Part shown: positions 1 through 12,045 of the stretch, in pieces
Layout: each line of letters begins with the position of its first letter
Position numbering within the stretch: the first letter of the stretch is position 1
NCBI GenBank assembly: GCA_951799445.1
Contig: OX637288.1
Location: 2,501 to 66,500, forward strand
Reading direction: 5' to 3'
DNA from: Pseudisothecium myosuroides
Taxonomy: Eukaryota > Streptophyta > Bryopsida > Hypnales > Lembophyllaceae
DNA length: 64,000 nt
The notes under the pieces: model-generated
What the model was told of the DNA's origin: nothing
The model's input: the letters and a program-made list of their open reading frames with translations, nothing else
The model's database searches: none
Made by a program: the position numbers and the translations under genes

Positions 1-208
1 TCTGGAAACAAAGGTCTTTACCGTTGCCAACCCTAAAAAATTGCCGAAACAAAAGTTATCAATTCTAAAGATGAATAGGTGTGTTCTTTGTTTCTCTATT
101 TCTTTTGAAAGTAATTAATTTTTTTCTATTTCTTTTCAAACTAGTTTGTGAGGTGAATCCCTTAAAATCCTTCATTGAACCAAATTGTCAATTTCGAGGT
201 TTTGGACT
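1..208. other. AT-rich intergenic DNA, no gene seen
   Basis: Low-complexity AT-rich sequence up to the left TTAA of the first DNA element. No coding frame or RNA gene was recognised. Confidence 0.5.
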
Positions 209-1151
209 TTAACCCCTAAAGGACCATTGTCCCTTCGGGGGACAAATGCGTTTTCGGGCAGGTACCTACGGGCTGAAATTTTCTCCTGATTTTTTGAAAC
301 TTTTTTTGGAGGTAGAAAATCTGATTAGCTTCGTGGGAATATAATTTTTTTCACAATTGGTGCCTAGGAAAAAAAGTTATGACCAAATAAGCTCGAACGA
401 GGGGATGGCTGGCAGCCTGGGCAGTAAAAAAAAAATGGACAAAAATTTGAATTTTTTTTAAAATATTTTTTTTCTTATAGATTATACTTTTGTCTATTTG
501 GAAAGCTTTGATTCATTTCATTTGGATATGTTATATGAGAGTTTAAATGACATTCTTGTTTTTCGGGTAGTTAGAGCATCTTCTTGAAAAGAATAACTTG
601 TAGGATTCATTCCTGAATGCAAATTTAAAAATTAAATTTTTTTTTTTTTCTCATGGTCTGATTTACTTGTTAGAACAATCTTACCATTGGGATTAGTGCA
701 TTTTAATTCCATCTAAAATATATTAATATTTTAGATTTTCCTTCTATCTCATACCTACTTCTACTTAACAATTTTTTTTAAATTGATAATTAAGTTTTTT
801 TGAATATTTTTTTTGTTTCCTAGACTCTCAACTCAATTCTCCACTATAAGTATCTAAAGCTCAAAACTATGTAGTGCAAAAATTTTAATTTAAAAATGTT
901 AAAAGTCAAAAAATCTAGTCCCACAATGTGCTGAAAAACTTGTTTTTTTCACTTTAGACACAGATATCTTGCAATCTGTGCGGTCAAAAATTTTGAAATT
1001 TTTTCCACACACTCTCATACTAGTTAGGTGTAAGATCCTACGGTTAGATGTGGAAAAAGAACAATTTTTAATTCTTTTTACTCTTTGCTATAGATATGGT
1101 AGTTTTGAGTGTTTTTTGGCAGTAAAAAGGGCTTGGTCCATTAGGGATTAA
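209..1151 (-). mobile_element. Non-autonomous TTAA-flanked DNA element, copy 1
   Basis: This element of about 0.94 kb starts TTAA-CCCCTAAAGG at 209 and ends in a decayed mirror image, TTAGGGA-TTAA, at 1151. The first 200 bases match the reverse complement of the right end of the copy at 44112-45003. The last 200 bases, including a GGTGTAAGATCCTACGG-like block near 1028, match the reverse complement of that copy's left end. So the two are the same family in opposite orientation. No transposase frame is present. TTAA target sites with termini starting CCC are typical of the piggyBac superfamily; that assignment is inferred. Confidence 0.7.
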
Positions 1152-1697
1152 ATGAATCTCACAACAACATTCACAAGTACCTTCAATTTTGGATGCATTT
1201 TCTACAAGGTTTGAATGTTCAAGCCTCGAAATTCAATTCCGAGAATTATTCAAAAACATCTCTTTACAGGTTTACTTAGGGATGAATTTCAAATAAATTT
1301 AATAAGTTACAAATGCTGTATATGAGTAAAATTATTTGTGAATTGCATAATTTGATTTTATTAAATTTAAAATGGCATTTAAAACATAAATTACAACAAA
1401 TGGTACCATTAGTAAGATTGCCTTACCCTTTAAATAACATTATTTAGATTGTAAGCGTAATTATTCTATCTTCTTGTAGTTGAAGGAATCAAAGTATTTA
1501 AGCATATTTATGAAATAGGACCAAAACTGTGATAAATATTTATTTAGGGATTAAACCATCAATGTGGAATGTCTTCAACTTTCACGTGGTCCACATAAAC
1601 TTATAACACCTATAATGGATAATTTTGAAGACAATTCAAAGATGCACTTATGTAACACTTTGAAGATTTATTTGAATCTTTGCTTTAAAATACACAA

Positions 1698-1761
1698 ATA
1701 TTATTATTATTATTACTATTATTACTATTATTACTATTATTATTATTATTATTATTATTAA

Positions 1762-1799
<38 letters not shown>
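1698..1799. repeat. (ATT)n microsatellite
   Basis: About 100 bp of nearly pure ATT/TTA trinucleotides with a few ACT variants. The tyrosine run read through it is an artefact of the repeat. Confidence 0.95.
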
Positions 1800-1800
<1 letters not shown>

Positions 1801-3511
1801 ATTTATGATGAAAAAAAGTTCTACAAGTTAAAATTAGTATGAAGGATTGTTTGATGGTTTAGGCGTTCTTTGTTTGATTAAATTTGGAAATCTTGTATTC
1901 TAAAACCATGCTTTTTAGTTATATCACAACCGAGATCACAACCGAGATCACAACCAAATGCCGATGAATGGTTTAGTATTGTTGTGTTGCATACATTCTT
2001 ATGTACCCAGTTGCTGACCCTGTTTTGAGGAGCAAGGGATTCAAGGTTCAGAATAGGAATCAAGCTTGAGCGTCAACTTCATGCAAAACAATTTGTTGGA
2101 GATTTGATCAGATTCTGTTCAAATTCTATCACAGAAACCCAGACCTGTAGTTGTGGGAATTTTTCGGGTTTTCCTAAATTTTTGGCCTCTTCTTTTTGTG
2201 GACTAGTGATGTTGCATTTCACCAGTGTCAAATTATATCACTGCGGTTTCCAAGTGACTGTTTGTCATCAGGAAGTGGATAATATCGATGTGATGTTCAC
2301 GACAATATCTGGAACTTGATGTCTAAATCTACGATGTGCCGGACTGAGCGACAAAAGCTTGCAATCTTCAAATTAATATCGAACGGCAGGTTTTGCTCCA
2401 TGCTGTCCCGTCCATCCAAAGTGGCCCCTAAACCCGCCCAGATTGATAACCCCGCCCAGACTGAATTGCGGGTTCCTTCTTGCAATTTCACAGTTTGGTT
2501 GGACATTAATTCTGTAGTTTGGAAGCGAGGAACTTTGAGGTAGCCGTGCAGGGGTGAGCGTGTTGTGAGGTTTAGGCTTTCGAAAGTTTGTGCTGCATTC
2601 CGTTGCACACAGTGACGTTCATTCTCTTGTAATCAACGTAGCTTTCAAAGAAAAAACTTGCCCCGATAACTTCAAGCTTTCGTGAAGGCGGCGAACCGAT
2701 CGAAGAAGCGCTGCTCCTAAGTCTCTTGCGGAACCATCTGACGCAACCAGATTCAGCCTAAACGGAGCGTGACAGCAATTGCCAAGTGCCCTCTTTGCTT
2801 TTGTTCCCAAGTTCTGAACTCACCGTCGAAGGATACATGTGAGATTGTCACGGCTGGAACGATTGGGACCAGGTCAGAAATTTCTTTGTCTGTCAATTTA
2901 TTGACTTCCTAAGTTTCTTCTCTTTTCAAAATACCCATGATCTACCGTACCTATTACTTGCCAGGGCTCCGAGGCATGCACCAGTAGGGATAGAACATGA
3001 ACTATTCGTGTGTGAAGCTAGTCTGGAGTATATAGATCTTTACGTCGAGGTAGCCTCTTGTTGATGCGGGTACAATATGAAACTTCCAAGCTGAAAGTTG
3101 GTAGGAGTCGATTTTCTGTTCACGTAGCTTCTTGATTGTCGGTACCTTCTGCATCGTCGGTGGCCTCAAAATTTGGAAGGAATGAATTTTCTGTTCAGAT
3201 TCCTATTTATTTCCAAACTATGAAAAGGTCTGTGAAGGCATGGTGATCGAGGTAGCCTCTCGATGACACCCACTGTCACAGTAACCCTCTATTATTGTTG
3301 TCATGATATTTTAGATTGCAGCCTGTGCTCAACAAATAGCTTCACATTACACGAGGTACACCCAGATATGCCAACATAACATTACTTTTGATTTGACCCC
3401 CACCTCCTTTTTTTAGCTCAACTACTAGACTTTAATTTTTTGCAGATACTAAAAGACTGTTTTGCTTTTCCTTGCCCTGTATTTAAATCTTGTACTTTCA
3501 ACCACCATAGG
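1800..3511. other. Intergenic or upstream region, no gene recognised
   Basis: Several short open frames occur on both strands but none resembles a known family or shows convincing splice structure. A 12-base unit (CACAACCGAGAT) is repeated near 1926-1955. The 3' part should hold the promoter and 5' leader of the gene starting at 3512. A GT-AG leader intron ending in the TTTTTTGCAG at about 3436-3445 is possible. Confidence 0.4.
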
Positions 3512-5354
3512 ATGGCAACCGCATCAGCAAACACTGGCAAGCATGTGAGACTCTACTATGGCAAAAAAGACTGGTTTCAAGTTATATGTGGACTAAATGG
3601 TACAGGTCTAGTTCCTGGCCAAACTCTCACTGAGAAGCATATCTCAAAGCAAGATTGTGCTGACGTTTTTGGTGATCCAAGAGCCAACAATGGGTACAGA
3701 GTTAGTAAAGGCTCAGAGTGCCGTGACCGTGTTGTTTGGCTATGGAAGCGTGTTCATCAAGTTGATAGGCCACCAAATAGCGATATTGGTCTCAAATTTG
3801 CCAAGGGTTTCTTTATGAGGACCGCCACGGCCAAGATACAGTGGATTGGGCACAATTTGCAGTGAACACAGTGACGTGGTTCTCTAATACTAAAGGAATT
3901 TCCAAGGTGCACAAGGATTGGGAGTATGCATACCCATCCATTACCATTGATAAGGAAACTGGGAAGCATGTGTGTGAAGTTCATCCTACTTTACCAATTC
4001 AAAATACTCCAAGAACTTTCAGAGTTCCTACAACTTCCTCTGGAGTGAGTCCAGTCTTGAATAATGTTCATTTCTGCATTACCTTGTATTCTGTTTTAAA
4101 CCATAGACACCATGTAGTTTCACATACTTATTTCTGTTTTAACATGAATGATTAGTCACAACTTTATCGTGAACATTATATGTGCAGGGTGAGGGTGATG
4201 CAAAGAAAAGAAGACTGGAGAAAGCATCTCTGGCACCAAATTCAACCACACAAAACAAGGCAAAGAAGGCTGGAGTTAAATTGGAGTACATCCCAGAGCA
4301 TATTCTAACTTCGCATCCCAATCAAAAGTAATTTGAACTCCCACTCTTGTAGTAATAATTTGAAAATAATTTTTTATGAAAGGTTGTGTTAGGCACTCCT
4401 TCAATCTTTCTTTATTAGATTATTTTTAACTTTTATATTGTTATCTTCTGTTTTCTAGGGCCCCTCAACCAAATCAAGGAATGTCAAGTTCTCAATGCCC
4501 TCCACCTCCGGAGATTTCTGATCCAACACTTCCACCTGCAATGTAAGATGCACTTCTGCCCTTCTGAATTTGTTATAAAAATATTTCTTTTTGGCCATGA
4601 GTGACTTAAATTCTCCCTTAGTCCTTCATTGTGAAAGTACTTCTAACCAAAATTATATTGTTATTATTTATTTTTCATAGGGCCACTGAACCGATCCAAG
4701 GAATGCCACAGTCTGGATGCACTGCAACTCCAGATATTCCAAGTCCAACAATTGAAACTCCAAAGTAATTGACACTTCCACTTTTTTCCAAATAATTACT
4801 GAAATACTTTTTTTTGGGCGTGGTAGATTTATACTCCCTAAGTCTTTCTTTGTTAATATACTTCTAACTTTAATTTTACTGTTATCTTTTGTAATTTTAG
4901 GGCCTCTGCAAGATCTAAAGAAAAGCCTTTTGGATGTACTCCATCGTTTCTAAAAGCGCTCCAGCTTTTCCGATTTGACATTGAGAGGGCAGTGAATGTG
5001 AATATCAAGGATTTGGAAGAGAAGAAATCAAGGTTGAAAATCGATTTGGACCACCATCGACATGATGTAGAAGTGGCTGAGGACACAGTGAAAGCCTTGA
5101 AATCAGAACTTGAGAGAGCCAAAACAGACTTATTGGGTGATGATACGGATGGAAATCGAGGTGAATTGAAATACATCCAATATGCCCTCAAATCTGCAGA
5201 AAACAAAATACACTCCAAAAAGGCAAAATTTCATGAGGTCTTGGTACAATGGCGTCATCAGGAACAGTTGCTGGCTGAAAAATCCCATGGCCAGAGTGTA
5301 TTGGAGGCTTCCTTCCGGTTCCAGCATGAGGAAGACCAACCATTTGGCTACTAA
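3512..5354 (+). CDS. Multi-exon gene of unknown function with coiled-coil C terminus; apparent frameshift in exon 1
   Basis: Not recognised. The proposed exons are 3512-4044, 4188-4327, 4459-4542, 4681-4764 and 4901-5354, all bounded by GT-AG sites with consistent phase. Exon 1 starts with ATG inside AGGATGGC and encodes a compact domain (motifs GKKDWFQVICGLNGTG, SECRDRVVWLWKRVHQVD). Near 3815-3820 the frame must shift by one base to continue as EDRHGQDTVDWAQF and VCEVHPTLP, so this allele may be a pseudogene, or one T may be missing from the sequence. Exon 2 is basic (KKRRLEK, a possible nuclear signal). Exons 3 and 4 are both exactly 84 nt and similar (QGMSSSQCP versus QGMPQSGCT, both P/T rich). 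The start of exon 5 repeats the theme. The last about 110 residues are charged and heptad-like, predicting a coiled coil. There is no transposase or retroelement motif. Confidence 0.6.
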
Positions 5355-6607
5355 TTATTCACTCTATATCAAGGTAAATCCAATCTGTTGTGTTTAAGAT
5401 TGTACCTAGGACAACACTGATTACATTAGCTTATGTGTTTTGCAAGGCATGGATGGGAGAATATCAATGTTCAATCTTAAAAATTAATCTATTCATTAAT
5501 CTGAAAATTATCTTTGACTGCACTCCAACCTTTGCTGACTGAATCCGTTCATTAGTGCCCAACATAATGTCAAATTGAAGAGAACATTGAAGCTAAGCTG
5601 TGCTTTTCCAATGTTTTGTGCAGCAAGATGGGCAAGCCAATCTCCAACAATGATGGGAGCGTGTGTTAATAGATATTAAACGTGCTACCACAAATGAAAC
5701 AATTTTCTTTCCTTGCAAATTACTTTCTTGCACTCTAAGTGTACTTTTCCATGAAGCTTACCACAAGATTAGGTGATGTATTTTTACAGACTTCAGTGTG
5801 GGACTTCTTGGCCCCTGGTTAAGGTCTCTATTTTAATCTGGAGTAGCTTAGGTACAAACTTCAAAACCTTTCTGAAAATAAAAAAGCTTGCCTCACATGA
5901 ACTTGAAGTCTTGCTATAGATATGTAGTAGGAACTCTGTTCAGCTATAGAGAAACTACAACACGACTACCTGAAATTGGAAAGAGACACCAGAATATCAC
6001 CACCAATTTGAATGCCACATAATTCATTCACAATGCACAACAATATTCCAAGGAGTTCTGAACTAGTACAAGAGGTAACACAAATACAACTAGCTCCTGC
6101 ATCCACTGACAATTTGAATCACAACATAAATTAAACAACGATTTATGAAACCCTAAACCCAAATCCTAACCCAAAAAGATGAAGCCACCAGGGCTTACAT
6201 TGTAGGCTTCGTTCCCAGTTTCAAGCTCATTTTAAAGTCTTAGATACAACTTGAACACAAGTAGCATTGATTTTACTTGTCTGTGGACAACTACAAAAAT
6301 ATATATTAGATTAAGTAGCAAGTTATACCAGGTTTATTGACATATTCCAGCAATAGAAATGATTAAATTCAAGATTCCAAGAGATTCTACAAATATCCCT
6401 TCAACCAGGGACTACAGGTTACATGAAAGCTTCTAGTGAGAATGGGGTTCATTGTAAGACTTACCTCTACACCCCAATGGCAAACTCCTGTCAATACTAC
6501 TGTTCATAACCGTAAAGATTATCAATGGGTACAAAGATTTCTAGTTACAGCATAGACTTATTGAAAACATCTCTCTTAACATGGTGGGCATTTTTTTAAA
6601 ATTTTAG

Positions 6608-6656
<49 letters not shown>

Positions 6657-8200
6657 ACATTCAGGACTATGTAGGTGAATTAGTAACCATTATTAGATAT
6701 CTGAATTATATACTAAACTTCACCCTCCAATCCTATTCTACAACAAGGTTATAAACCACACCATACTAGTGAAGTGTTCTTTTTAACTAAAAAATAACAA
6801 GAAACTTTTCATTGATGTCATACAATCGATTTGAAGTTTAGGATTTCCTATAGTACTTCTAAGGTTTAGATTAGATACACCTATAATTCTTTGTACTCAC
6901 CATAGAGCACTTGTTTATTAACCTTACGTGTCCCTATTAGGTTTTAGGATTGATACACTTTTTTCTAGTGCATACCGTAACCCATCTTCACACAAAAATG
7001 TTGGTGTGATGTATATTAAAAATACATTTAATTATATTGGCCTACATTGTCTATTTTGTTGAAAACTAATAATAAATTCAAGTTTTAGTATATCATATCA
7101 AGTACATTATTTTAATTTCACTTAGAAGTTCATTCCAAAATGACTACCCATAAAATAATAATACCCACGAACTCTTTGACTTAACAAAAAATTACGACTA
7201 ACACGACTAGGGTACATGTCTATTTTTTGAAGTTTCCATGTACAGGTTTCTACAAAATGACCTTAAATAAATACATTTTTATTTCTTATAGTTAAGGTAC
7301 ATTATAAGTAATGCAACTTCTTCAACTAAGAGAAAGTAGGAAAATTTGAGACGACGGAGTGACTTAAATTGAATGATCCTGAACCTTGAGAAAGTCTTGA
7401 AATTTATGAGTCAAGGATGTAAAAACAAACAAGTATGAGTTCAATTTCCTTTAAAGACTCTCAATCCATCCTCATATAAAATCTAGTTTTTTTTTTCCCT
7501 AAGTCTACAACATTAGTGGAATCTTTAAAAATATTGTTTGATCTATATGTAGTGGAGTTTCAAATCCAATAAGTCTTGAAATCAAATGGCCAAAAAATTA
7601 AAACACTACAACTGCAAGGGTGGAATTTAAGTGTTTTTGGCTTAGGTCATATATTTTACCAATTGGATAGGTGTTTAGATGAGTCTCTTCATAAAATGGT
7701 CACGAAGACGTTTTTTGCAAAATGTTAGAAATACAAAGTCTCTAGGGAATAGTTAGCGGTATTTTTTGTACTATTTTTTCCCAAAAAATACTTGAGAGTA
7801 AAATTACACAGTTGATTTAAGATACATTTATGTAGTTGATTGAAGGAACTTCAATTTTGAAAAGAAATAAAGAACTTTTCAAGTGTACTACGTGAAATCA
7901 TCATAGTGAGGTCTATGTATTCTTTTGAATATATAGATATATTCAAATGTTTTCTAGTGACTTTGGTACAGGTGCATTAGTGAAATGTTTCAAAAACCTA
8001 AGAACATATTGTAATAAAGAACAAAGTCCCATGTAGTAGAATCCCAAAATTTAGTAAGCTTAGTTTGGGTTTAGGGTACATAGGCATTTTGGATAATTCA
8101 CTATGAATGGAAATTTGAAATTTATTTGCATGATGTGTCATTTCCAGTGCTCCCAGGTAGACCCAAAGGAAAAAAAACATATCTGAAAATCACATTTTAA
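5355..8200. other. AT-rich intergenic DNA without recognisable gene
   Basis: Holds the 3' flank of the preceding gene, a (TA)n tract and anonymous AT-rich sequence. Only very short frames occur. Parts of 7.6-8.2 kb may be the eroded end of a TTAA-family element. Confidence 0.4.
6616..6651. repeat. (TA)n microsatellite
   Basis: An uninterrupted TA dinucleotide run of about 36 bases in otherwise AT-rich intergenic DNA. Confidence 0.95.
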
Positions 8201-8209
8201 ACAAATACA

Positions 8210-8830
8210 ATTTTGAAATTGGTTCTTTCGATTTGTAAGTAGGTGAAAAGTTTTGAATCATTCTATTTGAATCAATGAGTCAAAAGTGATAAGGATTATT
8301 AATTTTAGGTAATTATGAATTTTCTATTCTCGAATAAACTTAGAGGTCCTATATTTGAGTGAATTTTTAATATTTTATCCCCTAAAAAATATTGGGCGAC
8401 GATTGATGATTGCAAAACCCTAAGCCATAAATATTGGCATTTTTTTAATTTTAAATCTAAAATCTTGACAATTTAGTGTTTTAAATCTTTCTATATCTTT
8501 TTCTTCTTACTATTTTTTCCTATATGTGGTACAATTCCAAAAGATCTTGAAATTTTCAAGTGTGCATTTAACCTTACAAATGGGGGATGAATCCAAAGAA
8601 TGATCAACAAATTTTCATACAAATGTCACTTTCTAAAAGGTAGCAAGCTAGATTATTGTAGGGACCAAAAATGAGTACTTGTTAATTCAAACACTACTAT
8701 CTTGCAATCCACAATGTCAAAATTTTCAAAATAATTTATGCATTTTCTGAAACTATTTTACTACAGGATCTTATGGTTACATTGTTTCAAAAATATTCTT
8801 TTCCCAAATGTTTGCTACTTGTATTAGGAA
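8210..8830 (-). mobile_element. Eroded relic of the TTAA element family
   Basis: The stretch from about 8215 to 8500 aligns by eye with 11770-12010. The block at 8700-8800 (ATCTTGCAATCC, then ACAGGATCTTATGG) matches the left-end region of the copies at 209-1151 and 44112-45003. Terminal repeats and TTAA sites are no longer recognisable. It lies just upstream of the first TRF-like gene. Confidence 0.5.
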
Positions 8831-9420
8831 GGACAATTCTGAAGGATGAGGATGTCGACATTGCCTATTAAACCATATTGCCTGATCTTTTCATGCAAAG
8901 ACAATAAACTATCAGATATTAAGATACCTGTTGCAACTAGGATCCAATGCTGGAATGATGTCGCTAGACAAATTAAGGTTTGCCTACTTCTTGCTGTTTT
9001 TCCATTTTCTTTAACAAATGTTACACTAGGAGCTGAAAAATTGTGTGGCATCCACACGTCTCTGTGTCACAAATAGACCAAATGAAATTCTCCACTCCCA
9101 ATTAGAAGAGACCAAGGTTTGGTGCTTAGCTCATGGCTATCCTTTTGAGCACCTCAACTACTGCTAATTTAGAACTGAAGTGTCTCATGCCTTCATCTTT
9201 TCAACGGCATGTTGAGTTTGAAAATGCAGTGAAACTGAACTTCTTCTTTGAACAGGAGTGTCTCACAAGTGGAACTCCCTTTTGGTGCACTGAAATGCTC
9301 TACAGGTGCATGCTGCTTTTCTCTTCTTCCTGCTTCTCTTTCCAAGGAAGTTTGTGTAGCTTTGCAAATCAATTTCTAGCTTCTCTAGTGTATCATTTTC
9401 TTCCTCTTTCTAGCACCACA

Positions 9421-10662
9421 ATGGATGGTTCACGTCTTGAGGGTGGGAGCCCCAACATTTGTTTGATTGATGCCTGGTTCTGGGAATTCATTCTGAAAAA
9501 CACCACAGGCCCAGATGTCCTTCCTCTTGTATCCCAGCACATCAGCGGCAACGGATTCCCCGGTGATATTCAGCGCCTGCAACAAATGTTTGCGCTCAGG
9601 GAATTGACCAACATGGCACAGGATGAGGATAGCCCCTTTGTTGTTGAGACCGCCATCAATTGGCTCGAAGGTCTTCAATTGTCTCTTGTGGAGAAGGAGA
9701 GGGTGAACGAGCAGGAGTCGAGGTGGGGGATGGGATTGTCTCACCGCTCATTGGATGTGGGCATACTGAGGGAGCCGATTTTGGATCTGAGGTCACAAAT
9801 CATGGCTCTTCGAGCTCCGAACGGTGCTACGGTGGATGCAACAGGGGAGATTAGGAGTCTCATGCTAGAATTCACTGAGAGTGTATGGGGTTTGTTTGGC
9901 CCCTTGGCCTTGGAGAAGATTGTGGCGGAGTTTGTATCGCGGGGAGGAGTGTCGTCAGCCACACCTGGTGCTTTGGAGGACTATGACAGCCCCACGTGCA
10001 AACTCTCCAGGTTTGAGGCTGGTGTCGAAGAAATGCGCCGACAACATGACAACTTGCTGAAGTTGCTCGATGAGCAGAAGGAGATGTGTCAGACGGTGCT
10101 TGCCAAGCTGCCCAATGCAAGAGCACCCTCCACGCTCAGCGACAAGATGTTGCAGCTTACCCGATCCCAATCTCAGGTGATGTCGTTTGGAAACAATCCC
10201 TCCGAGTCTGGTGGCTCAAAGTCTATGAGAGGAGGCCTCTCAGGATCCCCGGAGTTTGGATGGTCATCCGCATCGAAACCACCTCTTCACGAGCAGCAGC
10301 AGAAGAAGAAGAAACAATCTGTGGACGTTGATTCGGGTGATGATGGTGACATGATGATTGTGGACGCTGCAACTGGGCCTCCTCGTCAACACAGCCTTGT
10401 CCCTGTAACCCGGCGGTCCAAATACCGCCCATCATCGAAGGGTGCTGATCAGGTGGCTCCGGCAAAGACAAAGGAGTTCACGGTGAAGGAAGATCGCTGC
10501 TTGGAGAAGGGCCTTGAAAAGCATGGAAAGGACAACTTCGACAAAATATTGAGCGAATATCAGTACGCCCTCTCTGGACGTTCGGTGCGAGATCTCCAAG
10601 AGCGTATTTGGGCCAGCAAGGAGGGTTCATCCTTGAACATTGTGTGGAAGGCATTGCAGTGA
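9421..10662 (+). CDS. TRF-like family protein, paralogue 1 (diverged Myb-like C terminus)
   Basis: An intronless gene for 413 residues. The open frame extends upstream to an ATG at 9133, but those 96 residues are not conserved. The ATG at 9421 aligns with the starts of the two paralogues at 13417 and 18594. The N-terminal helical region has DAWFWEFIL, FPGDIQRLQQM, RELTNMAQDED and SVWGLFGPLALEKI, all shared with the paralogues. The middle is low complexity (SGS, a QQQKKKKQ run, acidic DSGDDGD). The last 65 residues keep a Myb/SANT-like layout (EFTVKEDRCLEKGLEKHGKD), but the third helix is changed to VRDLQERIW from the telobox VxLKDRW. Myb telomere proteins bind double-stranded telomere repeats through that helix, so DNA binding may be altered or lost. 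AATAAA at about 10804 could direct polyadenylation. The coding call is firm; the family name is an inference. Confidence 0.75.
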   Translation: MDGSRLEGGSPNICLIDAWFWEFILKNTTGPDVLPLVSQHISGNGFPGDIQRLQQMFALRELTNMAQDEDSPFVVETAINWLEGLQLSLVEKERVNEQESRWGMGLSHRSLDVGILREPILDLRSQIMALRAPNGATVDATGEIRSLMLEFTESVWGLFGPLALEKIVAEFVSRGGVSSATPGALEDYDSPTCKLSRFEAGVEEMRRQHDNLLKLLDEQKEMCQTVLAKLPNARAPSTLSDKMLQLTRSQSQVMSFGNNPSESGGSKSMRGGLSGSPEFGWSSASKPPLHEQQQKKKKQSVDVDSGDDGDMMIVDAATGPPRQHSLVPVTRRSKYRPSSKGADQVAPAKTKEFTVKEDRCLEKGLEKHGKDNFDKILSEYQYALSGRSVRDLQERIWASKEGSSLNIVWKALQ

Positions 10663-10829
10663 TTGGCGTGCGATCCGGTTCTTTTCATTTTGCGGCCAAT
10701 ATACAATTCCTTTTGGAGTTCATGTGGTTATATTTTTTGGATTTTGGTTTTCGAAGTACTAGACTAGCAGCTTCTGTTATTTGGGCTTCTTTTTTTTATG
10801 GTAAATAAATGTGGGTTCCTTTTTTTTAC

Positions 10830-11528
10830 CATCAACATGTCTTTTGATTTGCACCATTGATGATTGAGTGTCTCAGTGTTGGAATCGAATCACATCTCAC
10901 AGCCGTGACCCTTTGTGTTCTAGTTGAATGTGCATCCAATCCAATGTTGTTTTTTCTTAGGATTTGGTGCTATTGTACATTATGGAAGGCTGGGGTGATT
11001 GGATGTAGAAGGCTCTGTTGTTATTTGAGATGGAGGGAAAAAGAATTCCAAGTCATCGTTTTCCAAGTCAACTTGTTTTGTGTGCACTTTGGTGTCGTTT
11101 GCATTTGTGAGGTTACCTGTGGATTAGGAACCTCATCTAAGAAGAAGCATAGTGTTGGCATGTTTCCAGGACACAGCTTGTGGTGGGGTCCTATGGAGCC
11201 TCCAATTTCAGCTTCAATTAATTGTGGCCTTAATATTTCTTGCATCAAGGCTTGGTGGACAAAAGAGATTAGCTTACAGTGCATAAGAGCTTTGTTTTTT
11301 CCATGTATATTTCTTAACTGGTACTGTACAGTATAGTCAATTGAAAAGAAGCAGGGCCTAAAAATCCTCTCCTGCACTTCAGGTAAGCTTGAAGTTATTG
11401 AAACTTCACTTATTTTTTTCCAATCATACGAAGCTTCTTCTTTCTCAATTTTATATAAAGAAAAGGAGGTCAAATGAATATTTTAATTATTTGATGATTC
11501 ATTTATTGATGGTTTTCCATCACTTCAA
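10830..11528. other. 3' flank and intergenic DNA
   Basis: A 159-codon open frame covers 10857-11336 on the plus strand, with a second frame opposite it, but neither shows a recognisable domain. I treat it as non-coding or as an unproven orphan. Confidence 0.3.
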
Positions 11529-12045
11529 TAAATCCCTAAAGGACCGGCATGTTGTTTTTAGAAACATAACAATTTTAAGCAGGTACTTGCAACTCGAAAT
11601 TTGCATATTTTAGGCTGAAATTTTCATAAAAGGTGTGGATGAGGAATATCTTTCATAGGTACTAAATTTCATAACTCTTGAAAGTAAGAGTCAAAAATTA
11701 TTGCACCATATGAGTTTTTTTCTCCAAGTGTGTAATTTGGGCAGATCTTTAAATATCACTTTTTTCAAAAATATAAATTTGAAATTAATTTTCTAGATTT
11801 ATATGTAAATGAGAGGCTTTGATTTGTTCTATTTCAATTAGTGAGTCAAAAGTTATGAACAATTTTAGTTTGCGGGCAATTATCGATTGATTTCTCTATT
11901 CTAAAATAAACTTTGTTTAATTCAGTTTTCAATATTTTTTCAAAAAATAATGAAACCATAGGATGTATTTTGTTTCTTACAATGTTACGACCATTGGGAT
12001 TAACATTCTTCAATTCCATAATTAAATTTTTAACAATTGAGTATT
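11529..12045 (-). mobile_element. Truncated TTAA-family element
   Basis: Begins with a decayed terminus (ATCCCTAAAGGACC) and runs inward like the right end of the family: AGGCTGAAATTTTCATAAAAGG, in mutated form, is also found in reverse at 12870-12890. It stops where the complete copy at 12046 begins, so it was either interrupted by that insertion or lost its other half. Confidence 0.6.

Noticed and set aside
1690..1761. Poly-tyrosine protein
   Set aside because: It is the translation of the ATT microsatellite.
3806..3840. A tiny GT-AG intron that would hide the frameshift in exon 1
   Set aside because: It would be only about 35 nt, shorter than plant introns, and would delete conserved-looking coding residues.
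9133..9420. Upstream extension of TRF-like gene 1 as coding sequence (96 residues from ATG 9133)
   Set aside because: It has no counterpart in the two paralogues, whose starts align with ATG 9421, and its composition is unlike the rest of the protein.
10857..11473. Open frames on both strands after TRF-like gene 1
   Set aside because: Neither has recognisable motifs, and two overlapping opposite frames of similar length argue for chance.
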